From: Neocallimastix lanati (nom. inval.)
Lineage: Eukaryota; Neocallimastigomycota; Neocallimastigomycetes; Neocallimastigales; Neocallimastigaceae
Direction: 5' to 3'
DNA length: 20,000 nucleotides
Assembly (NCBI GenBank): GCA_016946835.1
Contig: JACVTC010000063.1
Coordinates: 317,501 to 337,500 of the forward strand
Of this stretch, positions 11,006 through 20,000 are shown one piece after another. The notes beneath the pieces are model-generated. The model had not been told where the DNA came from. It was given only the letters and a program-made list of their open reading frames with translations, and did no database searches. A program made the position numbers and the translations under genes. Within the stretch, counting starts at the first letter, position 1; every line of letters begins with the position of its first letter.

Positions 11006-11966
11006 AGCTGATAATGAGAACACTGGAACAATTACAATAAAAACTGTAAAGAATGATAATGAAGCTGATAATGAAATTGCAACTATTAACAATAATACTA
11101 ATAATGAAAGCAATATTTCAACTATAACTACAGATGATGATAATAATACAACAACTACAACAATAGTTACAACCTCTGATAATGATAATAATACATATAC
11201 TACTACGACAACAACAATTCATACTTCTACAAATAATGAAAATAATATAATTACAACTACAACAATTAGTACTTCTAATACTTCTTCTCTACCATCAATT
11301 ACTACAACAACTTCTATAAATTCAGTCTCTTCTTCTATACCATCTTCTTCTACTATAACTACTTCCAATAGTCCAATTTCTTATCCTAAACCATCTACTA
11401 TTACTAAAATTACTTCTTTCACAAAACCAATTTCTTCTTCGTATACTACTACCAAAACTACTTCAACAAAACCAAATCCTTCTTCCTCTACAACAACTAA
11501 AACTACATCTACAAAATCAATTTCTACTTCGAAATCATCTTCTTATACTACAATTACTTCAACATCCTCTACTTCTACCACAACTACTTCTACCACAACT
11601 ACTTCTACATCATCTAATACTACTACTAAAAAAAATTCTAGAAAACCAATTCCTTATTCTAAATCGTCTCCCACTACTAAGACTATATCTACAAAACCAA
11701 TTTCTTCTTTTAATACTAATAAAACTCCATCAACAAAATTAGTTTCTCACTCCATACCATCCACTGTTACTAAAACTACCTCCACAAAACCAATATCTTC
11801 TTCTTATACAACGAGCACAACTTCTACTATAGGCCCAATTTTTTCTTCATCTTCAAATTCTACAACAACTACTTATTCTACTAGTAGTACTACTACTACT
11901 ACTAGTACTTCTATAACTACTACTAATAATGATGATGATTATAACGATGATGATGACAATTTATAA
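9388..11966 (+). CDS. Cof-type (HAD-IIB) phosphatase-like protein with a long Asn- then Thr/Ser-rich tail, copy C
   Basis: Exons 9388-9436, 9811-10290 and 10471-11966 encode 674 aa. Residues 1-284 are the usual enzyme: DLDGT (D17, D19), TTGR (T53), QTNKGT (K210) and GDGDND (D233, N236, D237). Where siblings stop a few residues after EKIFL, this copy reads on without a stop. Residues about 296-354 are mostly Asn with some Lys. Residues about 360-660 are Thr/Ser rich with recurring TKTTSTKPISSSYTT-like units. The end is acidic, NNDDDYNDDDDNL. The tail resembles a mucin-like stalk, but no signal peptide or membrane anchor is present, so extracellular glycosylation is not supported. It may be a disordered linker or multimer region. 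The frame is open over about 1170 nt of tail, and third-position variation keeps Thr, Ser and Pro, which argues that it is translated. The tail's function is unknown. Confidence 0.87.
9437..9810 (+). other. Intron 1 of copy C (374 bp)
   Basis: Donor GTAAAA at 9437, acceptor AAAAAG ending at 9810. (TA)n runs lie at about 9577-9603 and 9720-9770. The exon 1 frame meets TAA within six codons of the donor. No other content is recognisable. Confidence 0.85.
10291..10470 (+). other. Intron 2 of copy C (180 bp), (TTA)n plus polypyrimidine block
   Basis: The donor GTAAATTATTA runs straight into a (TTA)n repeat (10295-10328). A long CTTT/poly-T block interrupted by single G residues (about 10375-10465) precedes the acceptor AAAAG at 10466-10470. 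Read through, the repeat would be translated as poly-Leu. Splicing to ATATTATTGAACAACT restores the family alignment. Confidence 0.85.
10827..11003 (+). repeat. AAT/AAC-rich coding microsatellite (poly-Asn) in copy C
   Basis: Mostly AAT with AAC, AAA and GAT triplets, read in frame as Asn/Lys/Asp. It starts about ten codons after the end of the conserved HAD block. Copies B and D have AAT-rich repeats in the same relative place but after their stop codons. Confidence 0.9.
11402..11815 (+). repeat. Degenerate Thr/Ser/Pro coding repeats in the tail of copy C
   Basis: Units of about 15-20 codons with the core TKTTSTKPISSSYTT recur about six or seven times, separated by variable Ser/Thr runs. 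Examples begin near 11402, 11453, 11498, 11678, 11720 and 11768. The first and last units are the most alike; the middle ones have drifted. The repeat is encoded by ACT/ACA/TCT/TCA with CCA for Pro. Confidence 0.75.
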
Positions 11967-12132
11967 TATATCAATACCATAAACAGGCAACAATCAATAA
12001 TAATAGTTATCCCAATGTTAATAATTATAAATAAATAAAGGGAAATACTCACACAAAATATACATATTAATACTATCTCTATCATTTAATAAATAAAAAA
12101 ATAAATGTATAATAAAAAAAAAAAAATTATTT

Positions 12133-12166
<34 letters not shown>

Positions 12167-12564
12167 TTATAACTTTTCAAATAAGGGTTGTATATTTCAA
12201 TGTATTTAATAATTCATTTATATTAATAAATTATATATTCAGTTGATTTGATATAGGTTCTTCTAATAAATATATCATAATTAAAATTATTTGTACTATA
12301 GAAGAGAAGAATTAGTAAAATAAAAAATAAAAAAAAAAAAAAAGAGGAATTTATGTTAATATTGATATTAATCTTTCCATTAATTTTTTTATGAAAATAC
12401 AATATATATAGAAAAAAATTTAAATTAGAAATTCTGAAAATGATTTTCTATAAAAAAAATAATAAAAAATAAAAAAATAAATTATCTTCAATTTATAAAT
12501 ATTTTTATTTGGTAAACTATACAATGAATATAATCTACATTTTAAAAGGAATATATGAACTAAT

Positions 12565-12603
<39 letters not shown>

Positions 12604-12794
12604 AGAGAACTAAATCAAATTAAATATTAAATTAGAATTTCTAGGCCTACAGTTGGAAAATTAATTAAACAGTAGAAGACCACTAAAATTGATGATTTAA
12701 CTTATAAACATTCAGGGTGATATAGAATTTATTATATGTATATATAAAACTATGAATATATTTAATTATCATAAGAATATGAACAAGAAATTCC

Positions 12795-12869
<75 letters not shown>

Positions 12870-13098
12870 TAATTAAATCAATATATTTTAAATTTTATAA
12901 AAAAAAAATTTTTTTTATATTAAATCAATAAAAAAGTTTTTTTTTTTGTTTTTTTTTCTTCATTTTATTTTTTTTATCCACACTATAACACTATACCACA
13001 ATAATCTCAATTTAAATTAATAATGGGAAATAATAATTATATACTTTTTCATTATTATTTTATTAAAAAAATATATATATATATATAAATAAAAATAA

Positions 13099-13130
<32 letters not shown>

Positions 13131-13432
13131 TTATAAAAAAAAAAGCATATATAAAAGCATATATATTTTCTTTTTTAATTTATTTTTAATGAATTATTTT
13201 TATAATTACTTTATTAAAATTATAATAAATTTTTTAAAGTTTTTAATTAAAATTTTTAATGTGGTTGGTCCATATATATTAAATAAACCTTATTCATATG
13301 ATTTTATTAATAGATTTAAGAAATTGAAATTGTGGTAATCTTGATTATTTTACTTTATTTTTTTTTTTTTTTTTTTATACTTCATAAAATTTTATAAAAT
13401 TATTAATTATTCATATTAATTAATATATATAA
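11967..13432. other. Largest spacer, between copies C and D
   Basis: About 1.47 kb with no convincing gene or relic on either strand. It contains T31 at 12135-12165, A36 at 12566-12601, an (ATA)n microsatellite of about 73 bp at 12796-12868 and A27 at 13104-13130. A patch at 12602-12730 and another at 13255-13345 are less A/T-rich than their surroundings. The second lies 90-180 bases upstream of copy D, is followed by a poly-T run and may hold its promoter. I could not align either patch to family exons by eye. Confidence 0.55.
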
Positions 13433-14443
13433 ATGGTGAATATGAATGGCAAATTACCTGATGCTTCTAAAATTAAACTTATTGCTACTGGTATATTAAG
13501 AATAAAATATTTAAAAATCAATATTTTTTTTTTTATAAATTTATATAATTGAAATACTTGAAGTTTTTTTTTTTCATAATAATTATAATAAATAATATGT
13601 AAAAAATATAAAAAATTGTAATTTATTTAAATAATTAGATATAATAAAATATTAATAATAATTATATTCTTTTTCTATAACAAACATTAAATTAAACATA
13701 ATATAAATACAAATAATTATAAATGAATAAATATACATATATTAAATATAATGGAAGAAAGATCTAGATGGAACTTTATTAAATCCAAATGGTGAAATTT
13801 CTGAAAGAACAAGTACAATAATTAAAAAAGTTTTAGATAAATTTCCAAATCTTCATTTTGTAATTACAAGTAGTAGAGAAAGACCAGCCATTAAACATAT
13901 TCGTGAAGCCCTTGGTATATTAAACAGACCAAATACAGAATCTATATTATTAAATGGCTGTATTATTTATGAATCTTCTGGAAAAATAATATGGCAGAAT
14001 ACATTACCTAATGAATTTGTAGTTAAATTTCATAATATATTAAATTCATTTTCCAATGACAATTACATTTATTCTTGTGAAGATGATGCAGTATTATTTA
14101 ATAAAAATTTAGAAAGGGAAGCGAGAGAGGACTTTCAGAAAAAAACAATTCTAGTCGATAGTCATGAATATAATAAAAAAGTTGAAGCTGGAGAAGTAAA
14201 AGTTAATAAAATTTGTTTTCTAGCAGCAAATGAAAAAGAAGGAGAAGGTAAATAATAGAATATGTATATAGAATTTTATATTAAAAATAATAACAATAAT
14301 AACAATAGAAATAATAATAATAATAATAAGATATAAATAATAATAATATTATTAATGATATAAATAATTATAATAGAAATAAAATAATATACTTATTTAT
14401 ATTTATATTTATAATTATATTTTTATTTTTATTTTTATTATTA

Positions 14444-14474
<31 letters not shown>

Positions 14475-14859
14475 TATTTATTTATTTATAAATTAAATAT
14501 TTAATTTAATTTATTTAACAGAAATTAATTCAAAAGTTGATGTTTTAGTCAAAAAGTATGACTTAGCGTATGCATATTCAAATAATGTCTTTTTCGAATA
14601 TATGCCACATCAAACCAATAAAGGAACTGGGATAATACAACTTATTAAAATTTTAAATATTTCAAAAGATGAGGTGATGGCATTTGGAGATGGTGATAAT
14701 GATCTTGAATTTTTTGAAAGTGTTGGATGGCCAGTAGCAATGGGCAATGCATGTGATGCATTAAAACCTTATGCACAATTAACTACTAAATCTAATGCTG
14801 AAGATGGTGTAGCTGACATGTTGGAAAGAATATTTTTAAGAGAAGAACAAATGAATTAA
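13433..14859 (+). CDS. Cof-type (HAD-IIB) phosphatase-like protein, copy D
   Basis: Exons 13433-13490, 13762-14247 and 14522-14859. Two in-frame ATGs exist. The first (13433, context AAATGG) gives 293 aa starting MVNMNGK. The second (13442) gives 290 aa, and its exon 1 length of 16 codons matches all siblings. I list the upstream one because scanning would meet it first. Numbered from the first, motif I is DLDGT (D20, D22), motif II ITSSR (S56), motif III K215 in QTNKGT and motif IV GDGDND (D238, N241, D242). Motif II has Ser-Ser instead of Thr-Gly; Ser is an accepted replacement for the motif II Thr in HAD enzymes. The cap (NDNYIYSCEDDAVLFNK) resembles that of copy E, so the two are probably sisters. 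Introns are 271 and 274 bp, the second starting GTAAAT with a quick in-frame stop. Confidence 0.9.
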
Positions 14860-14950
14860 TTTTATATGTATTAAAAAAAGAAAAATAATAATAATAATAA
14901 TAATAATAGTAATAATAATGAAAATAATAATAAAAATAAGTTGATAAACC

Positions 14951-14981
<31 letters not shown>

Positions 14982-15573
14982 ATTACTATTATAACTTATT
15001 TATATTGCATTAAACCTATACAAATTTATGAATATTTTTACGTTTATTAATTTTAAATAATGACTAAGAGTATACAATAAATATGATTATCTTTATTAAT
15101 TTAGATATTTAGATTTCAGTATTAATATTTGCCATATAATAAATATTTTTTTTTTTTTTTTTTTTTACTTTCTTTTTTTTTATAATATAAACTATATATA
15201 ATATAAAATGAAATATTAAAAAAAATTATTATATATGTAATGTAATAAAATAAAATAATAGTAATATCAAATCAAAATATTATAAATAAATTAAATAAAC
15301 ACATGAATAAATAAATAAATAAATATAAAAAGGCATGTTTTTATTTTATTTAACTCTACTTTATATATATGTTTTTATTTAATTTTACTCAACTTTATAT
15401 ATATATATATATTACTCTAATTTGAAAGGTATTCCTATTAATATTAAATATAGTCATGTTTTAATAATAAGACTAAATGTATTAACAATTATTAAAAAAT
15501 ATTAACTTAATTATAATTAATATATAATAATTTTATTTTTTTTTTTTTTATTAAGGGCTAAGTTTTACTAAAT

Positions 15574-15621
<48 letters not shown>

Positions 15622-15666
15622 AAAAAAGTTTAAATATATAAAATTTATATTGATTATAAGTAACAC

Positions 15667-15697
<31 letters not shown>

Positions 15698-15753
15698 TAC
15701 CTTTGCAAAGTAATAAAGTATAAAACAAGAAATAAGAAATAAGAAATAGAAAA
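14860..15753. other. Spacer between copies D and E, with facing T41 and A27 tracts
   Basis: AAT-rich sequence follows the stop (about 14885-14935), then A28 at 14952-14979. Just before copy E, T41 (15577-15617) and A27 (15667-15693) lie 49 bases apart and could pair as a long A/T hairpin in single-stranded DNA or RNA. An (AAG/AAAT)-type repeat directly precedes the ATG. Open frames through the homopolymers encode poly-Lys/poly-Phe and are artefacts. No gene is seen. Confidence 0.6.
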
Positions 15754-16106
15754 ATGACAAATGAATTACCCACAGCTTCCCAAATTAAACTTATTACTAC
15801 TGGTAAATTTTTAACAAAAAAAATATAATTATTAATATTATTATTATTATTTTTTTTTTTTCTGAAATTTAGAAATTTTAATCTTATTAAAAAAAAAAAA
15901 AATAAAAAAAATAAAAATAAAAATAAAATTAAAAATTAAAATTAAAAAATGTTAATTAAAAAAAAAAAAAAAAAAAAACACAATATATATATATAAATTG
16001 AAAACAAAACAAGCAAAATACAAGTATAATAGAAAGATAATAAAATTTATTAATAGAATAAATATATTTAAGACATTTTCAACCAGAAAATACAATAATA
16101 TTAATA

Positions 16107-16137
<31 letters not shown>

Positions 16138-16330
16138 GCAAGTATATTCACTATTGATATTTATAATTTTATTTTTCTACAAATTTAATTGAAATTCATT
16201 CTATTTTTATATTATATATAAATTAATAATTCAAATTTTAAAAATGATACTTTTTAGTTGTATTTTCTAAATGACATTAATAATTGTTAAAATTTAAATT
16301 TATATATCGAATAAATATATATATATATAT

Positions 16331-16376
<46 letters not shown>

Positions 16377-16540
16377 TTTTATAAATATATATTCATTATT
16401 CAATATTTTTTATCATATTTTTTTTATTTTTAAATAAAAATTAATAAATAAATAATTTAATTTTTATAATTCCAATTATTATTATAAAAAAAACTCAAAT
16501 TTCTTTTCTTTCTATCGACTTCATTATAATGATAATAATA

Positions 16541-16571
<31 letters not shown>

Positions 16572-17344
16572 TTTAACATTTATTCAAAAGATATTGATGG
16601 TACTCTGTTAAATCCCAAGGGTAAAATTTCTGAAAAAACCAAATTAATAATTAAAAAAGTGTTAGAAAAATATCCCGATCTTCACTTTGTTTTAGCGAGT
16701 AGTAGAGCTAGACCAGCCACAAAAGATATTCGTAACGAACTTGGTATTTCAGAGAGACCCAATACGGAATCCATTCTTTGTAACGGCTGTGTGATATATG
16801 ATTCGGTAGGCAATATACTATGGCAAAATATCATACCTATTGGTTTTATTACCGAATTTCATGATATAGTTAAAAATCATACCCCTGATAATTATATGTA
16901 TTCTAGTGGAGATGATGCCTATATGTTTGATGAAAATTGGGGGAAAAAAGCTCATGATAAATATCAAGAAAATATTATACTCATTGATAAAGAAGAATAT
17001 ATTAAAAAAGTTAAATCAGGGGAATCAAAAGTAAATAGAGTCTGTTTTATGGTTAAAAGTAAAGATGAAGTTGAAGGTTAGTTTTATATCAATGATTTAA
17101 TTATATATATATATATATATTAGATATTGTTTTTTATATATTATTATTTTATATATTATAATTTTTATATATATTTTTTTATAGATTATATTTATATTAA
17201 TCTTTTATATTATATTATATTATATTTTTTTATGTTATAAATATATTTTATATTTTTATTTCATTTTTATTTTTTTTTTATTTTATTTTGTTTTATTTTT
17301 ATTTTTATAAATGAATACTAATATTTATACCTTTTTATTAATTT

Positions 17345-17385
<41 letters not shown>

Positions 17386-17868
17386 ATAATTATAATTATT
17401 ATTTAATCATTAAAAATTATAAAATAATAATATAATAATATAATAATAATAATAATAATAATAATTATTATTATTATAATTATGATAATAATGCATATAA
17501 AAAAAAAAAAAAAAAAAAAAAAAATAGAAATTAAAAAAAAATTTGAAAATATAAGAAATAAATATCATTTAGAATGTGTCTATTTTCCAAATATCTTTTT
17601 AGATTATATGCCAAATCAGACAAATAAAGGTACCGGTATCAAACAACTCATTAAACTATTGAATATTTCCAAGGATGAAGTTTTAGCGTTTGGCGATGGC
17701 AATAATGATATTGAACTTCTTAAGAATGTTGGATGGCCAGTAGCCATGGCAAATGCGACCGATCAATTAAAATCTCATGCAAAAATTATAACTCAATCTA
17801 ATGCAGAGGATGGTCTTGCTAATCTTTTAGAAAATATTTTTTTAAAAAAAGATGAACATATAAATTGA
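15754..17868 (+). CDS. Cof-type (HAD-IIB) phosphatase-like protein, copy E
   Basis: Exons 15754-15802, 16591-17076 and 17528-17868 encode 291 aa. Exon 1 reads MTNELPTASQIKLITT. Motif I is DIDGT (D17, D19), motif II LASSR (S53), motif III K212 in QTNKGT and motif IV GDGNND (D235, N238, D239). The intron 2 donor is GTTAGT and its acceptor is ATAG directly after an A26 run, so the usual pyrimidine-rich stretch is absent; still, the join keeps the phase seen in all siblings. The cap has HTPDNYMYSSGDDAYMFDENW, closest to copy D, and its DENW stretch also matches the relic at 3308-4079. The C terminus, KSHAKIITQSNAEDGLANLLENIF, departs slightly from the KPYA..GVADxLEKIF seen elsewhere. Probably an active cytosolic phosphatase; substrate unknown. 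Confidence 0.9.
15803..16590 (+). other. Intron 1 of copy E (788 bp)
   Basis: Donor GTAAAT at 15803, acceptor AAAAG ending at 16590. It contains poly-A/poly-T runs, a (TA)n-(TAA)n compound microsatellite at about 16313-16373 and another (AAT)n at about 16530-16568. A Lys/Phe-rich open stretch at 15998-16192 is simple-sequence noise. An in-frame TAA occurs nine codons into the intron. Confidence 0.85.
17077..17527 (+). other. Intron 2 of copy E (451 bp)
   Basis: Donor GTTAGT, giving an immediate in-frame TAG if retained. (TA)n runs lie at 17102-17120 and about 17350-17382, an (AAT)n run at about 17430-17463, and A26 at 17499-17524 directly before TAG. No other content is seen. Confidence 0.8.
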
Positions 17869-18203
17869 TAAATCAGTAAATAATAAAGATAATAAAAAAA
17901 AATATATAATTTTTTTTTTTTTTTTTTATCTATTTAATTATATTATATTAAATAATTAATAATCCATTATATATATATTTTTTCTTATCATTATCGGATG
18001 TATTAACAATTTTTTTATTTTTTATTTTTTATTGTTTATTGTTTATATTTTAATTTTTAAAAATGAAATATTTATTATTTAATCAATTAAATTATTATTT
18101 CATATATATATATATATATATTTAATATATTAATAGAGAGATTGTTTTTGTTTCCAATACTATTTTATATTACATATAATGCTAAGCAAATAAAGTAAAA
18201 AAA

Positions 18204-18256
<53 letters not shown>

Positions 18257-18422
18257 GAAAATACATAATAATAATTAATATTAATTATAATAATAGAAAT
18301 AGAAATATAGAAATCCTTTTTTTTTTTTTTTTTCTATGATAATAAAATATTACTTTATAGATATAAATATTTCATTTTTTTATTTGTATATCATAAATAT
18401 TTTGTTAATTCCAATTTTTTAA

Positions 18423-18477
<55 letters not shown>

Positions 18478-19062
18478 ATTTTAATAGTTTTCATTCATAC
18501 TCCATACATTGCTTAAGTTAAAAAATAAACTTTAAATAATGTATTATATATTGATATTAATAATTTAAATTTAAAAAAAAAAAATTATCTTTATTTTAAA
18601 TTTAAATAACAATATAAAAAATAATTTTAATTAAAAAAAAAAAAAAAAATTAATTATAATATCATGAAAAAAAAAAATGTGGAAAAAATAATTAAAAACC
18701 TTTTATTAAAGATTTTTTTTTTTTAATAATTGTCTTTTAATAATAATAATTAAATTAATAATTAATTATTATATAATAAAAAATAATAAAATAATAAAAT
18801 AAGAATAATAATAATATATAATAATACTAAATATAAAGTAATTTTATTTTATTTTTTATTTTTTATATTTTTTTTTTTTTTAATTTTATTTTTTTTCAAA
18901 AAAAAAAGTATACCTAAGCTTTAATTAAAATAAATTTATCTTTACTTTATTTTATTTCATTTTATTATTAATATTTTTTTTTACATAAGAATATTAAAAA
19001 AAAAAAAAAAGTAAAAATAAATTATAAATAAATAATAAGAAAATAAATATATCCATTCTAAA
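17869..19062. other. Spacer between copies E and F
   Basis: About 1.2 kb with no gene or recognisable relic. It contains (TA)n-(AAT)n at about 18203-18256, a (TTA)n run of about 56 bp at 18422-18477, many short poly-A and poly-T runs and A/T palindromes. AATAAA at 17882-17887 could be the poly(A) signal of copy E. The promoter of copy F should lie in the last few hundred bases; I see no specific element. Confidence 0.55.
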
Positions 19063-19111
19063 ATGATAAATAACTTGCCCAAAGCCACTGATATAAAGCT
19101 TATAGCAACTG
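19063..19111 (+). CDS. Exon 1 of a sixth HAD phosphatase paralogue (copy F), rest not in the window
   Basis: ATG at 19063 in context AAAATGA, then MINNLPKATDIKLIAT and a phase-1 donor G|GTAAAC at 19111/19112. Length (16 codons plus one base), the NxLPxA..IKLIAT pattern and the donor position match exon 1 of copies A-E exactly. No exon 2 starting AT/AC CTT GAT GGA is found in the remaining 889 bases. Either intron 1 is longer than in any sibling and exon 2 lies beyond the edge, or this is an orphan exon. The retained frame stops at TAA three codons after the splice site. Confidence 0.75.
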
Positions 19112-19468
19112 GTAAACTTTAATAAATATATTATATATAAAACTAATGAAATTATTCAAGTTGACTTTTGTTATATTTTATTTTTATCCTTGTTTTTTTT
19201 ATTTTTTATTTTTTTGTTATTTTATTTTATTTTTAATTTTTTTATTTTTATTTTTTTAAAAGAAAAAATTATTAAAATGAAGAAAACAGGAATTTAGGTC
19301 TTATTAAATATGTTAATTTAGTAAATTATAATATTTCGTACTTATTTTTCAAAAAATTCAAATGAAAATTTCAAATGAAAATTTCAATAGTTTTAATTTG
19401 ACATTTAAATATATTTTCTAATATATATATATAATATATATACTTAATTATACTTATTTATTATTATT

Positions 19469-19507
<39 letters not shown>

Positions 19508-20000
19508 AAAAGAAATGTTAACATAAACAAAATTGAGAAATCTTTTCAACCTCTTTAAATTTATTTATTATTATTATTATTTTATTATTATTATTATTTA
19601 TAATTACTTTTAAATAATTACTATTTTTTTTTTCTAAGAGCTTTTTGTTCATATAATATTACATTATATATATATATATATGTTTTTTTCTTTTTTTTTT
19701 AATTTAATATTTTCAAATTCCAACTTTTAAAATACTATTCATAATTATATTTATATTAATATTTATATTTATATATATATATATATATTTATATTATATT
19801 TACTTAAATTCATAATTTATTTTGCATTCATATTCACATTTAATTAAACAATTTTATATATACAACTAATTCATAATATATTTTCATGTCAATTCAAAAT
19901 ACTTTAATATATTATATCTCATTTTAATAAAAATTTTTATTTAATTATCATATGAATGGAACATTTTATAAAATATATATATATATATATATATATAAAT
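19112..20000 (+). other. Intron 1 of copy F, or non-coding DNA, to the window end
   Basis: A/T-rich sequence with T9A30 at 19467-19505, an exact 14-bp tandem pair (TCAAATGAAAATT-like) at about 19357-19385, (ATT)n at 19560-19598 and several (TA)n runs, including one at the very end. A GAATGGAACATTTT word at about 19954-19967 resembles the GATGGAACATTA core of exon 2, but it has no acceptor and no downstream match. Confidence 0.5.

Noticed and set aside
10844-11113. Minus-strand open frame giving a Leu-rich product opposite copy C
   Set aside because: It is the complement of the AAT/AAC poly-Asn tract; no splice or start context and no family similarity.
15551-16192. Lys/Phe-rich open frames on both strands around copy E exon 1
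   Set aside because: They run through poly-A and poly-T tracts; no conserved motif and no plausible gene model.
19954-19970. GAATGGAACATTTT as exon 2 of copy F
   Set aside because: It lacks an AG acceptor at the right position and the D-x-D residues, and is followed only by (TA)n rather than family sequence.
2112-20000. Possible mobile elements
   Set aside because: No transposase or reverse-transcriptase motif, long terminal repeat or terminal inverted repeat could be recognised on either strand; the tandem order is explained by local duplication.

Overview
The window looks like nuclear DNA of a social amoeba, most likely Dictyostelium discoideum or a close relative. Non-coding DNA is extremely A+T-rich, with homopolymer tracts up to about 42 bases and long AAT/TAA microsatellites. 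Coding exons stand out as islands of more mixed sequence with TTA/AAA/GAA/AAT codon use. Introns follow GT..AG rules, and proteins carry Asn-rich and Ser/Thr-rich low-complexity tracts. The genus is inferred from these traits, not from a database match.

Left part (1-2111, minus strand): the 5' three exons of a TPR-rich gene that I read as CNOT10, a subunit of the CCR4-NOT deadenylase complex. It runs off the left edge. A non-coding divergent intergenic region follows (2112-3307).

Main part (3308 to the right edge, plus strand): a head-to-tail tandem array of HAD-superfamily, Cof/IIB-type phosphatase-like genes. It holds a decayed relic (about 3308-4079), five complete three-exon copies, here called A (4590-6235), B (6757-8678), C (9388-11966), D (13433-14859) and E (15754-17868), and exon 1 of a further copy, F (19063-19111). 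All intact copies share one gene structure. A tiny first exon encodes about 16 residues ending in the first beta-strand. A phase-1 intron then splits the codon of the catalytic nucleophile Asp (G|AT or G|AC). Exon 2 of 480-492 nt carries motifs I and II and most of the cap, a second phase-1 intron follows, and exon 3 carries motif III (NKGT) and motif IV (GDGxND). The proteins are about 291-293 aa, except C, which is 674 aa because exon 3 runs into an Asn-rich and then Thr/Ser/Pro-rich tail of about 390 residues.

The copies keep the catalytic residues but differ in the cap (the specificity module) and in motif II (TGR in A-C, SSR in D and E). This suggests a lineage-specific family whose members act on related but not identical phosphorylated small molecules. 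Introns are long for a dictyostelid (180-791 bp) and full of simple repeats; one contains a roughly 60-bp minisatellite. I saw no mobile element, CRISPR array or convincing RNA gene. The most interesting content is the array itself: the intron placed inside the catalytic codon, the tail on copy C, and the mixed affinities of the relic.
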